Part shown: one piece after another, positions 55,815-64,000 of the stretch
How the letters are laid out: every line of letters begins with the position of its first letter
Numbering within the stretch: the stretch's first letter is position 1
DNA from: Propionibacteriaceae bacterium
Lineage (GTDB): Bacteria > Actinomycetota > Actinomycetes > Propionibacteriales > Propionibacteriaceae
Reading direction: 5' to 3'
Assembly: GCA_016717345.1 (NCBI GenBank)
Contig: JADKFR010000007.1
Span: 1 to 64,000 of the forward strand
Length of the DNA: 64,000 nt
The notes under the pieces: model-generated
What the model was told of the DNA's origin: nothing
Databases searched by the model: none
The model's input: the letters and a program-made list of their open reading frames with translations, nothing else
Made by a program: the position numbers and the translations under genes

Positions 55815-56684
55815 ATGTACACGATCAGAGGCGTCTCGCAACTCCTCGGGGTGCCACCGACAACCCTGCGCGCGTGGGAGCAGCGCTACGGGGTGATCCG
55901 GCCGGCGCGCTCCGAAGGCGGCTACCGCCACTACGACGAGGCGGACCTCGCCACGCTGCAGGAAATGGCGCGCCTGGTAGCGACCGGCATGCAGCCCTCG
56001 CTGGCCGCCGACAGCGTTCGCGCCAAGCAGTCCTCACGCATCGCCGGCCCAGGCACACCCGCGGAGGCCGCCTGGGGCCTCCCCTCCACGCGCTCCCTGG
56101 TCGCCGCGGCCGGAACGTTCGACGTGCAGGGAGTGGAGGACACCCTGGACGCCGCCTTCAGCGCGTCGGGGTTCGAGCACGTCATCGACCACTGGCTGAC
56201 GCCCGCCCTGCGTGAAGTGGGTGAAGCCTGGGCCGGTGACCGGTTGAACGTTGCCCAGGAACACTTCATCAGCGCCGCGGTGATGCGCCGACTGTCAGCC
56301 GCATTCGCCGCCGCCGGACAGGCCCGGGCGGGTCGCCACGTCGTCGTCGGCCTCGTCCCCGGCGCTCTCCACGAGATCGCAATTCTGGCGTCCGCCACCA
56401 TGCTCCGACGAGCCGGCCTGCGTGTCACGTATCTTGGCGCCGACCTCCCGGTCAAGGACTGGGTCGACGCCGTGCGTGGCATCCGTCCGGACGCCGTCGT
56501 GCTCGGCGCGCCCCTGACCACGGACGCCGAGGCCGCCGCACGGGTCGTCCAGGCCCTTCAGGACACGGCTCCGGGAATCCCCGTCTACGTTGGCGGCGCG
56601 GGCCAAGGGGCAGGACGGACCATGAAGGGCGCGAGCCTCGCGCAAGCCACGGACTGGCTGGCCAGGGAAGTGACCGGGACATGA
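55815..56684 (+). CDS. carH: CarH-type B12-dependent light-sensing MerR repressor
   Basis: A 289-residue regulator: MerR DNA-binding domain (YTIRGVSQLLGVPPTTLRAWEQRYG), helical B12-binding_2 cap, and a Rossmann B12-binding domain. The light-sensing signature W-x9-EH is present (Trp139, Glu149, His150) and His186 in ALHEIA is at the place of the cobalamin lower ligand. Such proteins bind adenosylcobalamin, form tetramers on operators in the dark, and fall apart in light. The ATG at 55815 has GGGAGGA upstream. It is divergent from the fasciclin gene, followed by a SOUL gene. Confidence 0.85.
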   Translation: MYTIRGVSQLLGVPPTTLRAWEQRYGVIRPARSEGGYRHYDEADLATLQEMARLVATGMQPSLAADSVRAKQSSRIAGPGTPAEAAWGLPSTRSLVAAAGTFDVQGVEDTLDAAFSASGFEHVIDHWLTPALREVGEAWAGDRLNVAQEHFISAAVMRRLSAAFAAAGQARAGRHVVVGLVPGALHEIAILASATMLRRAGLRVTYLGADLPVKDWVDAVRGIRPDAVVLGAPLTTDAEAAARVVQALQDTAPGIPVYVGGAGQGAGRTMKGASLAQATDWLAREVTGT

Positions 56685-56802
56685 CAAGCCCCTCCACGGG
56701 GTCAAGCCACCCGACCGCCATCCGTTCTGGTCGCGGCCGGGTGACAATGCTCCAGCGGATTCGAAGCGTGGTGCGGTTGTGGCCACCTGCCACGCTGGCG
56801 TC

Positions 56803-57366
56803 ATGACGCAGCGACAGCACTTCGAGGTGCTCCAGCAGTTCCCCGGCTTCGAACTGCGCCACTACCCAACCCACGTGGTGGCCGAGGTCGAGGTGGACAG
56901 TTCGTTCACCGAGGCGGGAAACCGGGCCTTTGGCGTCTTGGCGGCCTTCATCTCGGGCCGCAACAGCGCTCGGGGCAAGGTGGCGATGACAGCCCCCGTG
57001 ATTCAGGAGCAGGCATCGTCGAGGATCGCCATGACCTCACCGGTGATCCAGGGGTCAGGCGATGGGCCTGGGCGACACGTGGTCGCGTTCGTGATGCCAG
57101 CGGAGTTCACGCTGGAAACGCTGCCGAAACCCTCCGACCCGCGTGTCCAGATCCGACAGGTCCCCAGCGAGGTGGCCGCCGCCAAGGCCTTCAGCGGCCG
57201 CTGGTCCGAGGGGATCTACCAGGAGCACCTGGCGGAACTCCGCGACGCGGTGCAGCACGCGGGACTGGCGATCAAGGGCCCGCCCCGTTTCGCGCGCTTC
57301 GACCCGCCCTGGACGCCGTGGTTCCTTCGTCACAACGAAGTCGTGCTACCCACGTCCCGACCCTGA
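56803..57366 (+). CDS. SOUL heme-binding family protein
   Basis: A 187-residue SOUL-family protein: FEVLQQFPGFELRHYPTHVVAE, FGVLAAFISGRNSARGKVAMTAPV and IAMTSPVIQ. Members bind heme or tetrapyrroles, though often weakly; the cofactor cannot be told here. The ATG at 56803 is chosen because the conserved start is MTQRQHFEVL; a GTG at 56779 adds 8 residues. It lies 118 bases after carH in the same direction, so it may be part of its regulon. Confidence 0.82.
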   Translation: MTQRQHFEVLQQFPGFELRHYPTHVVAEVEVDSSFTEAGNRAFGVLAAFISGRNSARGKVAMTAPVIQEQASSRIAMTSPVIQGSGDGPGRHVVAFVMPAEFTLETLPKPSDPRVQIRQVPSEVAAAKAFSGRWSEGIYQEHLAELRDAVQHAGLAIKGPPRFARFDPPWTPWFLRHNEVVLPTSRP

Positions 57367-57555
57367 GCGACTCAGCTCGCCAGCGGCCGGCCCATCGACG
57401 GGACCTGCACCATCCACTTCGCTGGACGGCGTACCGAGCCCGACTTCCGCCCCCAAGGCCCCACTGCACAGACCCTCCCCAGAAGGTGACCTCCCTATCC
57501 TCAGGCGACCCCGTCCCCCCTGGTCACAGCCGTGGAGGCGTGACAGGATCACCCC
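57367..57555. other. gap between SOUL and DUF1801 genes
   Basis: About 190 bases of GC-rich sequence with no gene or clear hairpin. Confidence 0.4.
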
Positions 57556-57975
57556 ATGGCGACCAGGCACGACGGCCTCTCAGCGGACGAAAAGGCAGCG
57601 GTGAAGCAAGCGGCTGCCGAGCGCAGGCGCTCGTCGGCCGGCAAGAACGGCGAGGCTGATGTCCTGGCGGTGATCGCGGGGATGGACGAGCACGACCGCC
57701 CGATCGCCGAAGGCCTGCACGCCCTCGTGCAGCGCGAACTCCCCGAACTGACGTGCAAGACCTGGTACGGGTTCCCTGCCTACTGCAAGGACGGCAAGAC
57801 CGTCTTCTTCTATCAGTTCGCCGGCAAGTTCAAGACCCGCTACGGCCACCTCGGATTCCAGGACGTGGCGCAGCTTGACGACGGCGCCCTCTGGCCGACC
57901 GCCTTCGCGATCCTGGAGTGGAACGACGAGGTCGAGGCCCGCGTCGCCGACCTCATCAAGCGCGCGGTCGGTTAG
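57556..57975 (+). CDS. DUF1801-like protein
   Basis: A 139-residue protein with the DUF1801 pattern: a coiled N-terminal part (EKAAVKQAAAERR), IAEGLHALVQRELPELTCKTWYGFPAYCKDG, VFFYQFAGKFKTRYGHLGFQD. Related proteins include iron chaperones, but this member's job is unknown. ATG at 57556. Its stop overlaps the end of prmC on the other strand. Confidence 0.78.
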   Translation: MATRHDGLSADEKAAVKQAAAERRRSSAGKNGEADVLAVIAGMDEHDRPIAEGLHALVQRELPELTCKTWYGFPAYCKDGKTVFFYQFAGKFKTRYGHLGFQDVAQLDDGALWPTAFAILEWNDEVEARVADLIKRAVG

Positions 57976-58916
57976 GAGGGGGCTTCCCCAGGCCCGAGCC
58001 CGCGCCGGGCGACGACGGCTCGGGGCCGGCGGGTCAGGTCGTCGATGGTGAAAGGTCCGGCAAGGCCCGCATCGAGGGCCAAGGCGATGGCGTCGGCCGC
58101 CTGTACCTCGGCGTGTTCCATCACGAACAGGCCTCCGGGAGCCAAGAGTCTGGCCGCCGCCCGGGCCACCGCACGCGGCACGTCGAGACCGTCCGCACCG
58201 CCGCCGTACAGCGCCAGATCGGGATCATGGTCGCGGACCTCCGGCTCCTGCGGGACGGCGTGCGGGGGAATATAGGGCGGGTTGCTCACCACGACCGCAA
58301 CGTGACCGTTCAGGTCGGCCAGCAGATCCGGGTCCGCAACGTCACCCTGCTCCAAGCGCAGGGACCCCACTCCGGCCGCCCGCGCATTGCGTCGGGTGAG
58401 CTGAACCGCCGCCAACGACAGGTCCACGGCGATCACCCGGGACCCGGTGACCTCGGTCGCCACCGACAGGGCGATTCCTCCTGCCCCGCAGCACAGGTCG
58501 ACCACCAGCGGCACCTCACCGGCAGCCACCCGGCGCAACGCCTCGTCGATCGCCACCTGGGCGACCACCTCGGTCTCCGGCCGCGGCACGAACACCCCCG
58601 GCTCGACGCTGAGGGTCAGGTAACGAAAGCCGGTATTCCCCACGATGTGCTGCAGGGGCTCGCGACGCCGGCGACGATCGACGACCTCGGCGAACCTGGC
58701 GGCCTGGGACGGCAAGATCTCGTGATCCAGCAGGGGGTTCAAGCGGGGCAGTCCCAGGGCGAGCGCGGCCAGGGCACGGGCGTCATGACCCGGTGAGGGA
58801 ACCCCCGCCTCCGCCAGCAACCGGGAGGCGCCCTCCACCAACTGCCGCAGATCCGGACGACGGTCCCCAAAGAGAACCGTCCCTCCGAGCTCCTCAGGCC
58901 TGGGGTCCGCTCCCAT
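57972..58916 (-). CDS. prmC: peptide chain release factor N5-glutamine methyltransferase
   Basis: Methylates the GGQ glutamine of release factors 1 and 2. The N-terminal five-helix domain (LRQLVEGASRLLAEAGVPSPGHDA) is followed by DLCCGAGGIALSVA (SAM motif; the second and third residues differ from the common DLGTGSG), VIAVDLSLAAV and VVSNPPYIPPHA with the NPPY motif. The ATG at 58916 has GAGGG 4 bases before it; an upstream ATG at 58979 would add 21 residues. Length is about 314 residues, normal. Confidence 0.9.
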   Translation of the reverse strand: MGADPRPEELGGTVLFGDRRPDLRQLVEGASRLLAEAGVPSPGHDARALAALALGLPRLNPLLDHEILPSQAARFAEVVDRRRRREPLQHIVGNTGFRYLTLSVEPGVFVPRPETEVVAQVAIDEALRRVAAGEVPLVVDLCCGAGGIALSVATEVTGSRVIAVDLSLAAVQLTRRNARAAGVGSLRLEQGDVADPDLLADLNGHVAVVVSNPPYIPPHAVPQEPEVRDHDPDLALYGGGADGLDVPRAVARAAARLLAPGGLFVMEHAEVQAADAIALALDAGLAGPFTIDDLTRRPRAVVARRGLGPGEAPS

Positions 58917-59083
58917 GGCGCCCTCAGAAGCCCTGATGTCCGGCGTCTCAGGGGGGGTCACAGAGGGATCCGCTGCCATGCGGCTCAGGCTACCCGCCGC
59001 TCTGGGATGCGCCGCACCATCACTCGCGGGGGTGCTGGCCCTGACGGGCCGGGAGGCGCCCGGCCACCCAGCCCTGAACAGCA

Positions 59084-59449
59084 CTACAGGCTGCCCAGCC
59101 AGAAGCCGAGGGCTGCCGCGGCCACACTGAAGACCAGCATGCCGCCGGTCTGCACCAGCACCGACCAGCCGCGCCCGGCGCGAGCAAGTCGTGACGCTTC
59201 GACACACGCGGTGCTGAAAGTGGTGTAGCCACCCATGAACCCGGTTCCCAGGAGCTGTTTGAGGCTGGGATCGCCGGTGTGGAAAGCCCACCAGCCGGTG
59301 ATCAGCCCGAGCAGGAAGGATCCGGTGACGTTGATCACCGCGGTGCCCACCGGCAAGCCGGCGTTCGCGCGTCGGCCGACCTCGGAGTCCACGATGAAGC
59401 GCGTCACCGCCCCCAGGCCTCCCGCGAGGGCCACGAACAACTGGATCAT
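59084..59449 (-). CDS. crcB: fluoride channel CrcB/Fluc, second gene
   Basis: A 121-residue fluoride exporter with four hydrophobic helices: GGLGAVTRFIVDSEV, INVTGSFLLGLITGW, LLGTGFMGGYTTFSTACVE and a final one. The Phe-box motif GGYTTFST is present. The ATG overlaps the first crcB stop (ATGA). Confidence 0.92.
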   Translation of the reverse strand: MIQLFVALAGGLGAVTRFIVDSEVGRRANAGLPVGTAVINVTGSFLLGLITGWWAFHTGDPSLKQLLGTGFMGGYTTFSTACVEASRLARAGRGWSVLVQTGGMLVFSVAAAALGFWLGSL

Positions 59450-59913
59450 CGGATCGCCCCCTGCGTTCGCCGATACCGCCGCACCACCCGCCGCACGGCG
59501 CGTCCGCCGAGGAAGGCCGCGATCAGGCCGAGCAGGACGCTGGCGATCGCGTACGCCAGTCCGATCAGCCAGGCCCCCGCCTGAAGGAGTTGCAGGGTTT
59601 CGACCGAGAAGGTGCTGTAGGTGGTGAAGCCGCCCAGCAGGCCGGTACCCACCCCGAGCCGCACTCCGCGGCGCCAGCCCCGGTCGGGGCCGGTGGCGGC
59701 CAGGAGTTCGAGCACGATCCCGAGCAGGAGCGCCCCGGACACGTTGATCCAGAAGGTCGCCCAAGGCCACTCCCCGACCTGCGGCGCGAAAGCGCCCTCG
59801 ATCCAGGCCCGGAGCGCAGTTCCGACCGTGCCGCCCAGGAGGATCACTGCCAGCCACGCCGGTCGGACGGGAAGGCGCAGCATCCGCAGGCCAGGGACGG
59901 AATGGCCGTCCAT
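59446..59913 (-). CDS. crcB: fluoride channel CrcB/Fluc, first gene
   Basis: A 155-residue CrcB protein: GTVGTALRAWIEGAF, INVSGALLLGIVLELL, GTGLLGGFTTYSTFSVETL. Paired small genes like these form heterodimeric fluoride channels. The ATG at 59913 is used; the GTG at 59925 overlaps the end of the UspA gene and would add 4 residues. Confidence 0.9.
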   Translation of the reverse strand: MDGHSVPGLRMLRLPVRPAWLAVILLGGTVGTALRAWIEGAFAPQVGEWPWATFWINVSGALLLGIVLELLAATGPDRGWRRGVRLGVGTGLLGGFTTYSTFSVETLQLLQAGAWLIGLAYAIASVLLGLIAAFLGGRAVRRVVRRYRRTQGAIR

Positions 59914-59918
59914 GCCTG

Positions 59919-60461
59919 CTACCACGGGGTCGGAGCCTTCCAGTCGACGACCGACAACGGGACGACCATCACCGGCCGGTGCTGATGCCTGGACAGGTGC
60001 AGGCTCAGGGAGCCGGCCATGAACTCCCGCAGGCGCTCGGTCGAGGAGGGCCGCGTCGCACCGACGATGATGGCGGAGGCGTCCACCGCCCGTGCCAGAT
60101 GGGTCAGCGCCCGGTCAGCCCTGCCCGCGAGATACCGAAACTCCCACCGTCCCTGATGGTCGACCAGGACGTCGCCCAGGAAGCCGCGGATGTCCCGTTC
60201 CCGCTGCAGCCACGCGTCGTCGGCGCGGTCGGGATCGAGGTCGGAGTGGCGAACCGTCCCGTCGGCATACTCCTCGTCGACGATCCGGGACTCATCGGCG
60301 TAGCCGAAGAACAACGGAACCCCACCCAGCGCCTGCGACCAGGCTGACGCCGTGAGGGCTACCAACTCAGGCTGCCCTGGCACCACTCCCACCACCAGGG
60401 GGTGGCCAGGGACGGGTGCCATGCGCTCAGGACTGGGTTGCGGCACGCGGTGGAAGGGCAC
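59919..60461 (-). CDS. UspA-type universal stress protein, single domain
   Basis: A 180-residue Usp fold protein: LVVGVVPGQPELV, ALTHLARAVDASAIIVGATR, then a glycine-rich nucleotide-binding stretch MAGSLSLHLSRHQHRPVMVVP. The G-x2-G-x9-G(S/T) motif is altered, so ATP binding is doubtful. GTG at 60461 chosen because AGGAGG precedes it at 6 bases; the frame is open upstream to 60584. The stop lies just before the first crcB gene, so co-transcription is likely. Confidence 0.82.
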   Translation of the reverse strand: MPFHRVPQPSPERMAPVPGHPLVVGVVPGQPELVALTASAWSQALGGVPLFFGYADESRIVDEEYADGTVRHSDLDPDRADDAWLQRERDIRGFLGDVLVDHQGRWEFRYLAGRADRALTHLARAVDASAIIVGATRPSSTERLREFMAGSLSLHLSRHQHRPVMVVPLSVVDWKAPTPW

Positions 60462-60672
60462 GTCGACCTCCTGGCCTGGGGGCGAAGACGCGTCGACGCC
60501 CAGCAGCTTCGCAGGAACCATCAGCCGGCAGGCGGTTCGGGACGAGCCCGGGCGGGATCCATCACCCGTCCAAACCCTATCCACATAAGCCTCAGCGGGA
60601 TGGTGCCACGGGGCGCCTCACCACCACGCCGGCGACGGCGCTACCGTCCCGAAGCCCCGGTTCCGAGCGGGC

Positions 60673-62397
60673 TCAGGGCCGCAGGCAGTCCGCCGGGAGT
60701 TCGAACCACAACAACTCGTCGAAGTCCTCGGAGACATGACCGACACCGGGCTCGGCGGGCGTCCGGGCCGCCGCGAACCGTTGGCCGGCCTCGTCGAGGT
60801 AGTCGGCGAGCACCGAGACCGGCGCCGTCGTGTGGTGCTGGGGGTAGGTCATCGTCGCGTTGTCGTACACCACGTCGGTAAGGCGAAGCGGCGGTTCGAC
60901 CGGTCCGGCGCGGTGGCGCCACAGCCCCGTCGCCGGTTCGAACCGGTAGTCCCCCAGCAACTTCCAGCCCTGGCGGGCGACCAGCAGGACGGCCTGGACG
61001 AGATAGTCGGCAACGTCGTCGGCCAGGAAGTAGTTGAAGTTCACCCGCACCCAACCCGGCTTGATGCCTTCACAGCCGGTGGCGATCTGGGCTTCGAACC
61101 GGTGCGAGTGGTCCAGGTCGATGCCCAGGAGGCGGTGGCCGTAGGGCCCTGCGCAGGAACACCCGCCACGGGTCTGGATGCCGAACAGGTCGTTGAGCAA
61201 CGCCACGACGAAGTTGTGGTGGAGGTAGCGGCCACCGGGTGCCCGGATCACGAACGACAGGATCGAGAGCCGAGTGGCGGACGGATTGCCGAGGATCTCC
61301 AGGGCAGGCTCATCTCGCCAGGCATCCATGGCGCGGGTCAGCAGGGCCCGCTCGCGATCCTCGATCAACTCCACGCCGACCGCGTCCTTGAGTTGGAAGA
61401 CCAGCCCTGCCCGGATCGACTCAACGATGGCGGGCGTCCCGCCCTCTTCTCGATGGACGGGGTCGTCGAGGTAACGGTGTTCGGTGGGGTTGACGTACAT
61501 CACCGTGCCGCCGCCGGGCACGTCCGGCACTCGGTTGGTGAGCAGTTCACGACGCACCACCAACACCCCCGGCGTGCCGGGCCCGCCGATGAACTTGTGC
61601 GGCGAGATGAAGATCGCGTCCAGGTAGGCGTCGGGGTCCTCGGCGGGAGCCGAGACGTCGATGGTGACGTACGGCGCACAGGCAGCGAAGTCCCAGAAGC
61701 TCAGCGCCCCGTGCCGGTGCAACAGGGACGCGATGCCCTGGACGTCGGATTGGATACCAGTGACGTTGGAGGCCGCCGAGAAGGAGCCGATCTTCAGCGG
61801 ACGCTGGGCGTGAGCGGCCAATTCGGCGGCGAGTTGTCCCTGGTCGATGTGCCCGTCGGCGTCCTCGCGGATCGTGACGACGTCGGCGATCGATTCCCGC
61901 CACGGCAATTCGTTCGAGTGATGTTCGAAGGGGCCGATGAACACGACCGGTCGCTGGTCGGCGGGAATCTTCTCGCTGAGGTGGTAGCGGTCCTCGAGGG
62001 CGGACGGGATCCTCAGCCCCAGGATCCCGACCAGCTTGTTGATGGCCGAGGTCGAGCCGGATCCGGTGAAGATGACGGCGGTCTTCTCGTCCCCGCCCAC
62101 GGCGTCCCGGATGATCCGGCGGGCGTCCTCGCGGAGTCGGCTGGTCTGCAGCCCCGTGCCGCTGGCCTCGGTGTGGGTGTTGGCGTAGCGGGGAAGCACC
62201 TCCTGCCGGACGAAGTCCTCGATGAAGTCCAGGCTGCGTCCCGACGCGGTGTAGTCGGCGTAGGTCACCCGCCGTGGCCCGTACGGGCCGTCCATCACCT
62301 GGTCGTCACCGATCACCCCGGCGCGGATCCGTTCCAACAACGCCTGCCGGGAGTTCAGCGCGGCGGCGACCGCGTCACCGTCCGAGGGAATCCTCAT
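60673..62397 (-). CDS. class V aminotransferase / cysteine desulfurase-like PLP enzyme
   Basis: A 574-residue PLP-dependent protein. The Schiff-base Lys lies in ISPHKFIGGPGTPG, the conserved HHSNELPWRE and TGSGSTSAINKLVG blocks bind PLP, and RGGCSCAGPYGHRLLG contains a Cys pair at the place of the desulfurase Cys. A C-terminal extension of about 120 residues is unlike that of IscS. Products such as molybdenum-cofactor sulfurases or selenocysteine lyases are alternatives; substrate unknown. ATG at 62397 with a weak GGTGAGACG upstream. It stands alone. Confidence 0.82.
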   Translation of the reverse strand: MRIPSDGDAVAAALNSRQALLERIRAGVIGDDQVMDGPYGPRRVTYADYTASGRSLDFIEDFVRQEVLPRYANTHTEASGTGLQTSRLREDARRIIRDAVGGDEKTAVIFTGSGSTSAINKLVGILGLRIPSALEDRYHLSEKIPADQRPVVFIGPFEHHSNELPWRESIADVVTIREDADGHIDQGQLAAELAAHAQRPLKIGSFSAASNVTGIQSDVQGIASLLHRHGALSFWDFAACAPYVTIDVSAPAEDPDAYLDAIFISPHKFIGGPGTPGVLVVRRELLTNRVPDVPGGGTVMYVNPTEHRYLDDPVHREEGGTPAIVESIRAGLVFQLKDAVGVELIEDRERALLTRAMDAWRDEPALEILGNPSATRLSILSFVIRAPGGRYLHHNFVVALLNDLFGIQTRGGCSCAGPYGHRLLGIDLDHSHRFEAQIATGCEGIKPGWVRVNFNYFLADDVADYLVQAVLLVARQGWKLLGDYRFEPATGLWRHRAGPVEPPLRLTDVVYDNATMTYPQHHTTAPVSVLADYLDEAGQRFAAARTPAEPGVGHVSEDFDELLWFELPADCLRP

Positions 62398-62471
62398 GGG
62401 TCCATCGTCTCACCGGGCCCCCGCCGGCGCCGGGCAGGCGCACGAGGAGGTGCGGGACCTCGCCCGTGTGC

Positions 62472-63578
62472 TCACCGCAACGGCAACCGGACGGTGAAGG
62501 TGGCGCCCTGCCCGGGACCGGCTGAGGTCGCGGTCACCTGGCCGTGGTGGGCCTCGACGATGCCCCGCGCGATGGTCAGCCCGATACCCGAGCCGGTGTC
62601 GTGGCCCACGGCTCGGGACCCGGGGGCACGGTAGAACCGTTCGAAGACCCGGTCCAGGTCCGCGGCGTCCAGGCCCACTCCGGTGTCCTGAACGGCGACC
62701 ACCGCCTCGCTCGGGGTGCGGGAGCAGGTGACGGTGATCCTCCCGCCGGCGGGGGTGGCGCGCAGTGCGTTCCCCACGAGGTTGGTGACCACCTGGGCGA
62801 TACGGTCCGGGTCGGCGCTGATCGGCAGCGGTTCCGGGCCGGGATGCAGGAGCAGGGCCAGTTCGGCGTCCTCTGCCTGGGGCCGCAGCCGCTCGACGGC
62901 CGCGGTCACGACCTCCCGGGCATCAAGAGCCACCGGCATGAGGGCCAGTCGGCCCTCCTCAGCCTTCGACAGTGCCGAGAGGTCTCCACTCAGCCGGCGC
63001 AGCCGTCTGACCTCTTCACTGACCTGGGTGAGTTCAGTCGGCGTCGAGGGCAGCACCCCGTCGATCATGCCCTCCACGTACCCGTCGATGACTGTCAGGG
63101 GCGTACGCATCTCGTGCGCCACCTCACCAAGGAGCCGGACGCGGCGGGCCTCGGTCTCGGCCAGTGCCCGGCCCAGGGTGTTGACGTCGGCCGCCAGGTC
63201 GGCGAGTTCAGTTTCGCGGGGCAGGGCCACCGGGACGTCGTAACGGCCGCGGGCCATCGCTCGGGTGGCGCTGCGCATCGTGCGGAGCGGACGGATCACC
63301 CGGTACGCCAACAGGACCCCGAAGACCGCCGCCGCGGCAGCCCCGACCAGCGCGCCGATCAGCAGCGACTGGTCGACGGCCGCGGCGAACTGGTCCCGCA
63401 ACGCCTGGTTGGCGCCCATGCCGCCGCCGAAGTGCCCGGAGCCGGGGTTGGGGTTGCCGCGCAGGCTGGCATCGAAGAGGGCCGGGGCCAGGGCGCGGAC
63501 CACCAGGTACGTCGAGACTCCTCCCAGCACCGCCACCAGCAGGTGGGACAACACCAACCGCACGCTCAGCTTGTTCAC
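62472..63578 (-). CDS. sensor histidine kinase
   Basis: A 368-residue two-component kinase: two membrane helices flanking a short sensor loop with GSGHFGGGMG, a HAMP domain (RVIRPLRTMRSATRAMARG), the H box EVAHEMRTPLTV, N box NLVGNALRA, and G boxes DTGVGL and DTGSGIGL. The GTG overlaps the regulator stop as GTGA. It acts with the upstream response regulator. The signal is unknown. Confidence 0.93.
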   Translation of the reverse strand: MNKLSVRLVLSHLLVAVLGGVSTYLVVRALAPALFDASLRGNPNPGSGHFGGGMGANQALRDQFAAAVDQSLLIGALVGAAAAAVFGVLLAYRVIRPLRTMRSATRAMARGRYDVPVALPRETELADLAADVNTLGRALAETEARRVRLLGEVAHEMRTPLTVIDGYVEGMIDGVLPSTPTELTQVSEEVRRLRRLSGDLSALSKAEEGRLALMPVALDAREVVTAAVERLRPQAEDAELALLLHPGPEPLPISADPDRIAQVVTNLVGNALRATPAGGRITVTCSRTPSEAVVAVQDTGVGLDAADLDRVFERFYRAPGSRAVGHDTGSGIGLTIARGIVEAHHGQVTATSAGPGQGATFTVRLPLR

Positions 63579-64000
63579 GGGGACGACCTGACGGGCTTCA
63601 GGAGAAACTTGTAGCCGACGCCTCGAACCGTCCCCACGATGCGCGGGGCAGTCGCGTCATCACCCAGGGCGCTGCGCATGCTCCGGACATGCACGTCGAC
63701 GACGCGCTCGTCACCGTAGAAGTCGAACCCCCACACCTTCTCCAGGAGCTGGGTCCGGGAGTAGACCCGTCCCGGAGCCGTGGCCAAGGCGAGCAGGAGA
63801 TCGAAGTCGAGCGCCGACAGCGTCGCCGGTCCGGAATCGATCTCGACCTCGCGGCGCTGTGGATCGATCGTGAGGCCGTCGAACCTCAGCGTGGGGTCCT
63901 CCGGCGTTGCTGGGTCGTCGGCGCGGGTTCGACGGAGCACGGTCTTGACGCGGGCCACCACTTCGCGGGGGCTGAAAGGCTTGGTGATGTAGTCGTCGGC
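63575..64000 (-). CDS. OmpR/PhoB-family response regulator, partial
   Basis: The 3' part of a response regulator; the receiver domain begins past the window end. It starts within ADDYITKPFSPREVVARV (end of the receiver) and continues through a winged-helix DNA-binding domain (LRFDGLTIDPQRREVEI, LLALATAPGRVYSRTQLLEKVWG, VDVHVRSMRSALG, TVRGVGYKF). Coupled to the kinase by a 4-base overlap. Confidence 0.93.
   Translation of the reverse strand, partial: ADDYITKPFSPREVVARVKTVLRRTRADDPATPEDPTLRFDGLTIDPQRREVEIDSGPATLSALDFDLLLALATAPGRVYSRTQLLEKVWGFDFYGDERVVDVHVRSMRSALGDDATAPRIVGTVRGVGYKFLLKPVRSSP

Noticed and set aside
60736..62634. 632-codon frame opposite the aminotransferase
   Set aside because: Antisense shadow of a gene with PLP motifs.

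Overview
This window comes from a GC-rich actinobacterial chromosome. The gene content (WhiB, Tad pilus locus with an Ssd-like ATPase, topA-tmk-holB operon, MrfA-type helicase, actinobacterial MobF relaxase) fits a member of the Propionibacteriaceae or a near relative; the family is an inference, the phylum is well supported.

Layout. Positions 1-28,720 are ordinary core genome: the end of a Kup potassium transporter, a secreted CHAP hydrolase, tRNA-Thr(CGT), a secreted alpha/beta hydrolase, a DoxX membrane protein, OsmC, the topA-tmk-holB operon, a membrane serine protease, a methyltransferase, an MrfA-type helicase, a seven-gene Tad pilus operon (20.9 down to 15.9 kb), the operon DUF4177-ridA-nth-tlpA-nudix, whiB, a class A penicillin-binding protein, a metallophosphoesterase and tRNA-Pro(CGG). 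Positions about 28.7-55.0 kb are an accessory region. It holds a nested mobile-element stack: an IS21-family element with terminal repeats and a 5-bp target duplication contains two broken IS3 elements, and between them a recombinase-in-trio (RIT) element with perfect 86-bp ends. It continues with a large Rhs/YD-repeat toxin gene and a coupled small membrane protein, a broken DUF4143 ATPase, a decayed MobF relaxase, toxin-antitoxin modules (MNT/HEPN, two copies of a small antitoxin with toxin remnants, an orphan HigA, a Fic protein), an AAA ATPase, and several tyrosine-integrase fragments. Positions 55.1-64.0 kb return to core-like genes: a fasciclin lipoprotein divergent from a CarH-type B12 photoreceptor repressor, a SOUL protein, a DUF1801 protein, prmC, two fluoride channel genes, a UspA-like protein, a class V aminotransferase and a two-component system.

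How genes work together. The Tad genes encode an ATPase, two platform proteins and pilin-like proteins in overlapping order. The carH gene and the fasciclin gene share a 115-bp intergenic region with an 11-bp phased repeat array, so CarH probably represses both in the dark. The Rhs gene runs into a downstream membrane gene by an ATG/TAG overlap, as expected for toxin and immunity.

Caution. At least ten reading frames are broken by single-base indels, including essential topA (a G4 run) and the fasciclin gene (a G5 run), and there is a run of 42 G beside the RIT element. Some of these are probably sequence or assembly errors, so coding breaks here should not be taken as biology without read-level checks.
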